Of a stretch of DNA of 5,239 nt, positions 1 through 4,823 are shown in pieces. The position numbers and the translations under genes were made by a program. The DNA is taken from positions 1 through 5,239 of the forward strand of contig URJN01000164.1 of NCBI GenBank assembly GCA_900548125.1, given 5' to 3'. Below the pieces are notes generated by a model. The model ran no database searches, was not told where the DNA came from, and worked only from the letters and a program-made list of their open reading frames with translations. The stretch comes from an uncultured Eubacteriales bacterium. Its GTDB lineage: Bacteria; Bacillota; Clostridia; Christensenellales; Aristaeellaceae. Every line of letters starts with the position of its first letter. The stretch's first letter is position 1.

Positions 1-61
1 CCTGTGTGGTTCAATAAAAGCCAAGATGTCAGGAATGAAGAACGGCTCACTCCATGCTCCC

Positions 62-90
62 ATTATAGTTTTGCGGGCAAGCCGCGTCAA
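62..90 (-). promoter_or_regulatory. Leftward sigma70-type promoter
   Basis: On the minus strand a TTGACG box (positions 90-85) is followed after exactly 17 bp by a perfect TATAAT box (67-62). That is 5/6 and 6/6 matches to the vegetative consensus. Transcription would start near position 55 and run out of the left edge, so the gene it serves is not in the window. The -35 box lies inside the inverted repeat at 81-97, where a bound repressor would block it. This is a prediction from sequence only. Confidence 0.55.
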
Positions 91-109
91 GCGCGGCATG
101 ATTTCCCGC
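73..109. repeat. Inverted repeat in divergent control region
   Basis: A perfect 6-bp inverted repeat, GCCGCG (81-86) and CGCGGC (92-97), encloses a 5-nt loop. An outer pair, GCGGG (73-77) and CCCGC (105-109), can extend it across an asymmetric internal loop. Read rightward it is followed by a T-rich run (110-117), so it could be the terminator of a rightward gene lying beyond the left edge. Its inner arms cover the -35 box of the leftward promoter, so an operator role is also possible. The sequence does not decide between the two. Confidence 0.4.
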
Positions 110-129
110 TTTTCTTTCGTCATGTGTTT

Positions 130-138
130 TGTTATAAT
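130..138 (+). promoter_or_regulatory. Extended -10 promoter for the MBL-fold gene
   Basis: TGTTATAAT contains a perfect TATAAT box (133-138) preceded by the TG dinucleotide of an extended -10 element. The -35 region 17 bp upstream is poor (TTTTCT at 110-115), which is normal for extended -10 promoters. Predicted transcription starts near 145, leaving a leader of only about 14 nt that contains the ribosome binding site AGGAGG at 149-154. It is placed to drive the gene starting at 159 and perhaps those downstream. Confidence 0.6.
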
Positions 139-158
139 AAGCAAAAACAGGAGGGTAT

Positions 159-974
159 ATGAAAAAGTTATTTTCTATGGTGGCGGCGGCCCTGCTCGCC
201 CTCTTCGGTCTTTCGGCGCAGGCGCAGGAGATGACCGTTCGGTTTTTTGACATGGGTAAGGCGGACGCGATGCTGATCACCGCGCCGTCCGGTCAGCAGA
301 TTCTCATCGACGCAGGGACGAACAAGGGCGGCAAAAAGCTGGCAGAGCGATTTGCAAAGGACGGTGTGAACGCCATCGACCTGATGATCATCACCCATTT
401 TGACAAGGATCACGTCGGCGGCGCGGACAAGGTGCTGGAATCCGTTCCCGTTGCAAGGGTCGTCATGCCCGAATATGCCAAGGAAAGCAAGCAGCATACG
501 CAATTTATGGATGCGCTTTCCCAAAGCCCGAAAACGCAGGTCGATATTCTCAGCGCGAAGGGCGAAACGACATTTGAATTCGGCGATATCGCTTTGCGCA
601 TCACAGCCGCGCAGGAAACGGACTACGGCATCGACGAAGAGAACGACTTTTCTCTGGCAACCTATCTGACATACGGCGAAACAAAATTCCTTTTCACCGG
701 CGACGCGGAGGATGCGCGGCAGACCGAGCTTCTCCGTGCGGGCGATATCGCCTGCGATGTGCTGAAGGTGCCGTATCACGGACGGGCGGTGGATGTGAGT
801 GCGGCGTTTTTAAGCGCCTGCCATCCGAAGATTGCGTTCATCACGGACAGCGACGACGACCCTGCCGACCCGATTGTCGTGAAGCTGCTTGAAAGCATGG
901 GAACGGATGTGCATAGCGCGAGGGACGGCGACCTGTGCGTCGTTTCGGATGGAAAAAGCGTCAGGGTCAAATGA
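159..974 (+). CDS. Secreted MBL-fold hydrolase, ComEC C-terminal-like
   Basis: A 271-residue metallo-beta-lactamase-fold protein of the type found at the C-terminus of ComEC/Rec2. Residues 1-22 look like a Sec signal peptide: KK, then a hydrophobic core, then an A-Q-A cleavage site, with maturation expected near residue 23, so it should act outside the membrane. The metal-binding motif HxDxDH is present as H80-D82-D84-H85 followed by VGG. A later TGD (Asp182) and a KVPYHG stretch (His207) match the remaining metal and active-site elements of this family. Unlike ComEC it has no competence membrane domain, so it is a stand-alone enzyme. Related proteins are phosphodiesterases or nucleases, but the substrate cannot be read from the sequence. 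AGGAGG sits 4 nt before the ATG. It is followed 63 nt later by the ThrE-type genes, with a possible weak terminator at its stop codon, so co-transcription is uncertain. Confidence 0.88.
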   Translation: MKKLFSMVAAALLALFGLSAQAQEMTVRFFDMGKADAMLITAPSGQQILIDAGTNKGGKKLAERFAKDGVNAIDLMIITHFDKDHVGGADKVLESVPVARVVMPEYAKESKQHTQFMDALSQSPKTQVDILSAKGETTFEFGDIALRITAAQETDYGIDEENDFSLATYLTYGETKFLFTGDAEDARQTELLRAGDIACDVLKVPYHGRAVDVSAAFLSACHPKIAFITDSDDDPADPIVVKLLESMGTDVHSARDGDLCVVSDGKSVRVK

Positions 975-983
975 CGCTTTTCC
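951..983 (+). terminator. Weak terminator-like hairpin across the stop codon
   Basis: GGAAAAAGCGTC (951-962) pairs with GACGCTTTTCC (973-983) apart from one bulged A, around a 10-nt loop. The TGA stop (972-974) falls at the loop/stem junction. The A-run/T-run flanking a GC core resembles an intrinsic terminator, but only four T residues follow and the core is 5 bp, so termination would be partial at best. It may lower readthrough from the MBL-fold gene into the exporter genes. No promoter is visible in 975-1037, which argues that some readthrough is needed. Confidence 0.4.
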
Positions 984-1037
984 GGCTGAGCCGTTGAGGG
1001 CGGCGACCCTGCCGCTCTGCGGGCAAAAAGGAGATTT

Positions 1038-1796
1038 ATGGATACCGAAAAACAAAAGCTGAATCTGTTGTGCGACGCGGCGCAGCTCCTGCTGGAAAAC
1101 GGGAGCGAAACCTACCGTGTTGAGGAAACCGCACAGCGCATGGCAAAGGGACTGAATATCGAGTATGTCAACATCGCGGCGCTGCCGACGACGGTTTTTC
1201 TGGAAGCGGACGGACGCGCATGCGTGCGGCGCATCAGCCGGCGCGGAACGAACAGCCAGCGCATCGCCATGGTCAACGAGATATCCCGCAGGATTGAGCG
1301 CGGCGAGATGACCCCTGACATGGCAAAGGCAGAGCTTGAAAGAGCGCGGCGGATGCCCGGCTTTTCGCAAAGGACGATTCTCTTTGCGTATGCGCTGGCG
1401 GCGGCGAGCTTCTGCCTGCTTTTCGGAGGCGACGCGGGAACGTTTGTCGTCACGTTTGTCATCGGTCTTCTGGTGCAGGCGGTTCTGCCTCTCTTTGCGC
1501 AGATTCCGATGGGCGCACTGTTTGCAAACTTTGTCGGCGGGCTGATGACCGCCATACTCGCACAGGGCATCCATGCGTTTATTCCCTACGGAAGCGCAAA
1601 CGCCGCGATTATCGGCGGCATTATGCCCCTGCTTTCCGGCTTGGCGATGACGACCGCCGTGCGCGATACGGTGTATGGCGACCTGATTTCCGGCATGACG
1701 CGCGCGCTGGAGGCGTTGCTGCTGGCTGTCGCCGCTGCGCTGGGCGTCTATGTCGGGCTGAAGTTTGCCGCGATGATGGGAGGGATTGCGCTGTGA
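1038..1796 (+). CDS. Threonine/serine exporter, ThrE N-terminal-domain subunit
   Basis: A 252-residue protein of the ThrE / DUF1212 family, the larger half of a split threonine/serine exporter in the cytoplasmic membrane. Residues 1-110 form the soluble N-terminal part with the family signature GSETYRVEETAQRM (22-35) and a basic segment around 64-76. About five hydrophobic segments follow (roughly 113-130, 134-152, 158-181, 187-206, 221-246). The family hallmark IIGGIMPLLSGLAMTTAVRD (191-210), followed by a GDLISG stretch (214-219), is well preserved; the usual Pro-Gly in that motif reads Ser-Gly here. In Corynebacterium ThrE both halves are one polypeptide; in many Bacillota they are two adjacent genes, as here. 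AAGGAG (1028-1033) is 4 nt before the ATG. Its stop overlaps the GTG of the next gene by 4 bp, implying translational coupling and a stoichiometric complex. The export function is known for the family and inferred for this protein. Confidence 0.9.
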   Translation: MDTEKQKLNLLCDAAQLLLENGSETYRVEETAQRMAKGLNIEYVNIAALPTTVFLEADGRACVRRISRRGTNSQRIAMVNEISRRIERGEMTPDMAKAELERARRMPGFSQRTILFAYALAAASFCLLFGGDAGTFVVTFVIGLLVQAVLPLFAQIPMGALFANFVGGLMTAILAQGIHAFIPYGSANAAIIGGIMPLLSGLAMTTAVRDTVYGDLISGMTRALEALLLAVAAALGVYVGLKFAAMMGGIAL

Positions 1797-2278
1797 GCCA
1801 TGCGAAGGCGCTTCTGGTTGCTGCTTTGGGCGCGTTCGGCGGCACGCTGGGCTATGCCTTTATTCTCAACGCGCCGAAAAAGACCATCCTGCCCGCGTCG
1901 TTTATCGGGCTGTTCGGCTATATGGCGTATGTGCTTCTGGGCATGGCAGGTATGGGCACGATATCGGCGTATTTTCTTTCAACCGTGCTGGTTTCCGTGG
2001 TCTGCGAAATCGAGGCGCGCGTGATGCGCATGCCGTCCACCATTTTCCTGCTCAGCGCATTGGTTCCGCTCGTCCCCGGATACAACTTCTATCTGGCGAT
2101 GCTGGCGTTGGTCGAGGACCGCGGCGCGGCGGCAGCGCGGGAAGGGCTTGTCGCCGTGCAGATTGTCGCGGCAATTGCCATCGGCGCGGCGGTAACGTCA
2201 GTCTGCTTCCGCGCGTTTGTGACGAGCAGACAGAAAGGGAAGCAGGAGAAGCTCTCCCGCGCTCCGAAGGAAGGCTGA
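1793..2278 (+). CDS. Threonine/serine exporter, small ThrE_2 (DUF3815-type) subunit
   Basis: A 161-residue membrane protein matching the ThrE_2 / DUF3815 family, the partner of the preceding ThrE N-terminal-type protein. Hydrophobic segments lie at about 5-25, 33-50, 55-72, 83-105 and 119-140, followed by a charged tail (145-161). The diagnostic motif is MPSTIFLLSALVPLVPGYNFY (80-100), with the PLVPG core at 92-96. I chose the GTG at 1793 because a strong GGGAGGG (1778-1784) lies 8 nt upstream and the GTGA overlap with the previous stop is typical of coupled subunits. The two proteins together reproduce the domain content of a full-length ThrE. No hairpin follows immediately; the likely transcript end is the hairpin at 2398-2431. 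Confidence 0.88.
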   Translation: MSHAKALLVAALGAFGGTLGYAFILNAPKKTILPASFIGLFGYMAYVLLGMAGMGTISAYFLSTVLVSVVCEIEARVMRMPSTIFLLSALVPLVPGYNFYLAMLALVEDRGAAAAREGLVAVQIVAAIAIGAAVTSVCFRAFVTSRQKGKQEKLSRAPKEG

Positions 2279-2317
2279 CCCGTTTCGCCGATTGATCTTT
2301 CTTTTCAGACCGCCTTT

Positions 2318-2360
2318 CTTTGCCTCGGTTTCAGCCCCATGCTTTGAGCATGCGGCAAAG
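2318..2360 (+). repeat. Compound stem-loop in the gap after the ThrE genes
   Basis: In the 212-bp gap (2279-2490), CTTTGCC (2318-2324) can pair with GGCAAAG (2354-2360) around an inner hairpin CATGCT-TTG-AGCATG (2338-2352). A competing short pairing, GCC 2334-2336 with GGC 2354-2356, is also possible. No T-run follows, so it is not an intrinsic terminator. It may be a 3' UTR structure stabilising the exporter mRNA, or chance. I recognise no known RNA family. Confidence 0.3.
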
Positions 2361-2397
2361 CCCTCTGATTCTTTTACAGCTATCCATAAATTTCAAA

Positions 2398-2431
2398 AAA
2401 CCCGCCGTTCTGCTTTACGAACGGCGGGTTT
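2398..2431. terminator. Strong hairpin terminator between the exporter operons
   Basis: A perfect 13-bp stem, AAACCCGCCGTTC (2398-2410) and GAACGGCGGGTTT (2419-2431), closes an 8-nt loop. It lies 119 nt after the ThrE_2 stop and is the natural end of the rightward thrE transcript. The trailing T-run is stronger on the minus strand (six T, from A2395-A2400) than on the plus strand (three T, then CG), so it may work in both directions and better for leftward transcripts. Confidence 0.75.
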
Positions 2432-2442
2432 CGCTGTATACT
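2414..2442 (+). promoter_or_regulatory. Predicted azlCD promoter
   Basis: TTTACG (2414-2419, 4/6 match) and TATACT (2437-2442, 5/6 match) are separated by exactly 17 bp. Transcription would start near 2449, giving a leader of about 42 nt before the azlC ATG at 2491. The -35 box occupies the loop of the terminator hairpin and the spacer covers its right arm, so the two elements overlap physically. The hairpin itself would not be part of the azlCD mRNA. Confidence 0.5.
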
Positions 2443-2478
2443 TGGTTCTGCTGTTTTTTCATTTTCATCCTGCATATC

Positions 2479-2483
2479 GGAGG
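2479..2483 (+). promoter_or_regulatory. azlC: Ribosome binding site fixing the azlC start
   Basis: GGAGG lies 7 nt before ATG 2491. The same frame is open upstream as far as about 2320, but that part crosses the terminator and promoter and has no ribosome binding site, so 2491 is the start. The AzlC family homology also begins just after this point. Confidence 0.8.
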
Positions 2484-2490
2484 CTTTTCC

Positions 2491-3240
2491 ATGTCTGCTT
2501 CTCTTTCAGGCGGCGTCACGCGCAGCCATACGCCCGCGCTCGTTCGCGGCATGCGCGACGGCATCCCCATCGGGCTGGGCTATCTGGCGGTCGCGTTTTC
2601 TTTGGGCATTGCGGCGCGAAACGCCGGACTGAATGCCTTTCAGGGCTTTCTGGTCAGTATACTCAACAACGCATCGGCAGGCGAATACGCCGGTTTTACG
2701 ACCATCGCCGCCGATGCGTCCTATCTGGAAATCGCCATCGTGACGCTCATCGCCAACGCCCGCTATCTGCTGATGAGCTGCTCGCTGAGCCAGAAATTCG
2801 CGCCGGATACGCCCCTGCGCCACCGCCTGCTTGTCGGATATGATGTGACGGATGAGCTGTTCGGTCTTGCGATTTCTTACGACGGCTGGCTCGACCCGTA
2901 TTACATGTACGGCGCGATTCTGGTTGCCGCGCCGAGCTGGGCTGTCGGCACGTCGCTGGGCGTCATTGTGGGCAATCTGCTGCCTGCGCGCGTGGTCAGC
3001 GCGTTGAGCGTCGCGCTCTACGGCATGTTCTTAGCCATCATCATCCCGCCTGCGCGGAAAAATAAAGTCGTCGCCGTGCTTGTGCTGCTCTCCTTTGCGC
3101 TGAGCTTGGCCTGCGGCTGTCTGCCGCTTGTTTCCGCGCTGTCCTCCGGCACGCGGACGATCATTCTGACCGTTCTGCTCTCCGCAGGCGCGGCACTGTT
3201 GTTCCCAATTTCGGACGAAGGGAAGGAGGACGCGGCATGA
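2491..3240 (+). CDS. azlC: AzlC family branched-chain amino acid exporter, large subunit
   Basis: A 249-residue membrane protein of the AzlC family, the large subunit of the AzlCD (BrnFE-type) exporter of leucine, isoleucine, valine and analogues. Recognisable family features are the N-terminal RGMRDGIPIGLGYLAVAFSLG (19-39), ASAGEYAG (61-68), NARYLLMSCSLS (89-100) and the YDVTDELFGLA segment (117-127). Several hydrophobic segments follow (about 138-162, 167-187, 193-214 and 222-239). The length is normal for the family. The product acts in the cytoplasmic membrane together with AzlD, whose ATG overlaps the azlC stop by 4 bp. It appears to have its own promoter at 2414-2442, separate from the Thr/Ser exporter genes upstream. 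In Bacillus subtilis azl genes are repressed by AzlB, an Lrp-type regulator; no regulator gene is present here. The substrate is inferred from the family. Confidence 0.9.
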   Translation: MSASLSGGVTRSHTPALVRGMRDGIPIGLGYLAVAFSLGIAARNAGLNAFQGFLVSILNNASAGEYAGFTTIAADASYLEIAIVTLIANARYLLMSCSLSQKFAPDTPLRHRLLVGYDVTDELFGLAISYDGWLDPYYMYGAILVAAPSWAVGTSLGVIVGNLLPARVVSALSVALYGMFLAIIIPPARKNKVVAVLVLLSFALSLACGCLPLVSALSSGTRTIILTVLLSAGAALLFPISDEGKEDAA

Positions 3241-3548
3241 CGCACAGCATCTACCTCTACATAGCGATTATGGCTGGCATCAGCTTTCTGATTCGCACGC
3301 TTCCGCTGACGCTCATCCGAAAGCCGATTACCAATCGTTTTCTGCGGTCGTTTCTTTTCTATGTGCCGTATGTAACGCTGGCGGTCATGACCTTTCCGGC
3401 AATCGTTCAAGCCACGCAGTCGCCCGTCGCGGGTGCGCTGGCACTCCTTCTGGGCGTCGCTTTGGCGTTTAAGGGCGCAAGTCTGTTCACGGTTGCCGCA
3501 TCCTGCTGCGTTGTTGTGCTGCTTGCGGAATGGCTTCTGCTGCATTGA
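3237..3548 (+). CDS. azlD: AzlD family branched-chain amino acid exporter, small subunit
   Basis: A 103-residue hydrophobic protein of the AzlD family (BrnE-like), the small partner of AzlC. Characteristic residues are the FLIRTLPL segment (17-24), a conserved basic stretch ending in FLRSFLFYVPYVTLAVMTFP (35-54) and a C-terminal hydrophobic helix (about 83-102). Three to four membrane segments are expected, which is the usual size and topology. AAGGAGG (3223-3229) sits 7 nt before the ATG inside the end of azlC, and the ATGA overlap indicates coupled translation. Its last 62 bp are also the end of the convergent ogt gene on the other strand. No terminator hairpin is visible after its stop, so transcripts probably run on into the antisense of ogt. 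Confidence 0.9.
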   Translation: MTHSIYLYIAIMAGISFLIRTLPLTLIRKPITNRFLRSFLFYVPYVTLAVMTFPAIVQATQSPVAGALALLLGVALAFKGASLFTVAASCCVVVLLAEWLLLH

Positions 3549-4062
3549 CGACGCCTTCCCGTTCCAGCGTCAGCAACGCACGTTTCCGCCCGATGCCGCC
3601 CGCATAACCGGTCAGGCTTCCATCCGCTCCAATCACCCTATGACAGGGAATCAGGATGGAAATCGGGTTTCGCCCGACCGCACCGCCGACCGCCTGCGCG
3701 GACAGATGCGCAAGCCCGTTTTCCGCCGCAAGCCGTTTGGCAATCTCTCCGTATGTCGCAGTATTCCCATAGGGAATCGTGCGCAGAAAATCCCAAACAC
3801 GCTGCTGAAACGCCGTTCCCATCGGATGAAGCGGAACGGAAAACGCCGGCTCTTTTCCTGCAAAGTAGACCTCCAGCCAGTGTTTCGCCTGCCGAAAGAC
3901 GGGAAGCTCCCTTTCCCCGCTCTCCGGAGAAAGCGTCCGCGCGTAATTTTTCTGTCCCTCGAACCACAATCCGGTCAAGCCGACCTCATCCGCGGCAAGG
4001 AGGATATTCCCCAGCGGGGAGCTTTCGTGATGAATGAATTGCGGCAGAGCCTTTTCCGTCAT
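3487..4062 (-). CDS. ogt: Methylated-DNA--protein-cysteine methyltransferase
   Basis: A 191-residue O6-alkylguanine-DNA alkyltransferase, which moves the alkyl group from O6-methylguanine to its own cysteine in a single suicidal reaction. An N-terminal ribonuclease-like domain (about 8-80) precedes the catalytic domain. The latter has VWDFLRTIPYGNTATYGEIA (89-108, DNA-binding helices), SAQAVGGAVGRNPISILIPCHRV (121-143, acceptor Cys140) and GSLTGYAGG (148-156). I chose ATG 4062 over the longer in-frame start at 4095. It has GGAG (4074-4071) 8 nt upstream, gives an ATGA overlap with the preceding gene, and homology begins just after it. The family usually ends near residue 170; here about 20 extra residues (172-191) are encoded within the overlap with azlD. 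Gln123 stands where human AGT has its arginine finger, a variant I recall from other Bacillota. It is last in the fucU/EFR1/ogt operon. Confidence 0.93.
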   Translation of the reverse strand: MTEKALPQFIHHESSPLGNILLAADEVGLTGLWFEGQKNYARTLSPESGERELPVFRQAKHWLEVYFAGKEPAFSVPLHPMGTAFQQRVWDFLRTIPYGNTATYGEIAKRLAAENGLAHLSAQAVGGAVGRNPISILIPCHRVIGADGSLTGYAGGIGRKRALLTLEREGVVNAAEAIPQAAQQRSRMRQP

Positions 4063-4820
4063 ATGATCAGCTCCGGCTCCTTCCGTTCTGCGCATTGCTT
4101 CTTGAGCTTTCTCCCCGCGACCGCGACGACAAACCGGCTGAGCCTGCGCGCATGCACAGGACAGACCACCGTACAGCGCATGCAGGTGATGCAGCGCATA
4201 TCATCCGTCAGCATGGGATGCTTCCGCGGAATGGCGTTCACCGGACAGACGGCGGCGCATTTGCCGCATCGGGTACACTGCTTTCCCGCGTGCGGATGGA
4301 CGAGCAGACCGCCGAAGGGACGCAGAAGCGTCTTTTCCGGAATGGGAACAGGCGGAAGCTCTCTTTGTGCGAGCCTGTCCCGAATCACCGCGCCGAACTG
4401 CGCCAGCCTTCGCGCATCCTCGTCATCCGGTCTTCCGGCGGCAATCTCGGGGATGATGCTGTGCTGAGCGACAGCGCGGACAGCCGCAACGGGGAAATAT
4501 CCCGCTTTGCGCGCCGCATCCCGCAGTTCGAGAAGCGTATCCTCATCCGCCCGATTGCCGTATGCGCACAGCAAAATGGTGCGCGCACCGCCGCCGCTCG
4601 TCTGCGCCAGGCGGGTCAGCGCAATCTCCGGAACGCGCCCGCCGAAGCAGGGCACCGCAATCAGGCAGACGTCCTCTTCGGAAAACCTCGCACTCTTTTG
4701 TCCGTTCAGCGTCAGCGAAAGGTCGATGGTTTCAAATCGGTCTGAAATCGCGGCGGACAGCAGCCCCGCCGCCTTGCGGACGCCGCCCGTCGGACTGAAA
4801 ACAAGCTGAGTATACCGCAT
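4059..4820 (-). CDS. EFR1-like flavodoxin-fold / 2[4Fe-4S] ferredoxin protein
   Basis: A 253-residue cytoplasmic redox protein with two parts. Residues 1-150 look like a flavodoxin-type domain: the phosphate-binding-loop-like FSPTGGVRKAA (8-18), AVPCFGGRVPE (55-65) and YGNRADEDTLLEL (87-99) correspond to FMN-contacting loops. Residues 177-225 carry a ferredoxin with two complete CxxCxxCxxxCP motifs, Cys182/185/188/192 and Cys210/213/216/220, expected to hold two [4Fe-4S] clusters. This architecture is typical of the EFR1 family common in Clostridia. It probably passes electrons between FMN and the clusters; partners are unknown. Translation likely depends on coupling: the start lies 3 nt after the fucU stop, with only a distant AAGG about 20 nt upstream. 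Its stop overlaps the ogt start by 4 bp. A basic C-terminal tail (about 237-248) has no assigned role. Confidence 0.85.
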   Translation of the reverse strand: MRYTQLVFSPTGGVRKAAGLLSAAISDRFETIDLSLTLNGQKSARFSEEDVCLIAVPCFGGRVPEIALTRLAQTSGGGARTILLCAYGNRADEDTLLELRDAARKAGYFPVAAVRAVAQHSIIPEIAAGRPDDEDARRLAQFGAVIRDRLAQRELPPVPIPEKTLLRPFGGLLVHPHAGKQCTRCGKCAAVCPVNAIPRKHPMLTDDMRCITCMRCTVVCPVHARRLSRFVVAVAGRKLKKQCAERKEPELII

Positions 4821-4823
4821 GGT

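Noticed and set aside
1..50. Leftward frame starting at GTG 50, open to the edge, with a GGGAG upstream
   Set aside because: The predicted leftward transcription start is near 55, so the GGGAG (61-57) would not be in the mRNA. Only 16 codons are visible and they match nothing I recognise.
1..162. Open frame from the left edge to a stop at 160-162 on the plus strand, and a second overlapping open frame from 26 to 250
   Set aside because: The translation has no recognisable domain, and two frames are open together in a short AT-rich stretch. The region carries two promoter-like elements, and the second frame runs into the MBL-fold gene. Non-coding is the simpler reading.
975..1037. Promoter for the ThrE-type genes
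   Set aside because: A TTGAGG-like sequence is present near 994, but no -10 box lies at a suitable distance in this GC-rich gap.
810..1574. Long minus-strand open frame opposite the MBL-fold and ThrE genes, and other long shadow frames such as 3433-4467 plus and 4095-4745 plus
   Set aside because: These are antisense or out-of-frame readings of well-supported genes in GC-rich DNA. Their translations are rich in Arg and Ala with no domain, and no ribosome binding sites or promoters support them.
2320..2490. N-terminal extension of AzlC from an upstream TTG
   Set aside because: It would translate through the 13-bp terminator and the promoter. It has no ribosome binding site, and AzlC homology starts only after ATG 2491, which has GGAGG in front.
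3549..3600. Terminator for azlCD just after the azlD stop
   Set aside because: Only a GACGC/GCGTC 5-bp pairing with a 12-nt loop and no T-run is present, and the region is coding for Ogt.
4063..4095. Longer Ogt start at 4095
   Set aside because: The extra 11 residues show no family match and would increase overlap with the EFR1-like gene. ATG 4062 has a good ribosome binding site and the typical ATGA overlap.
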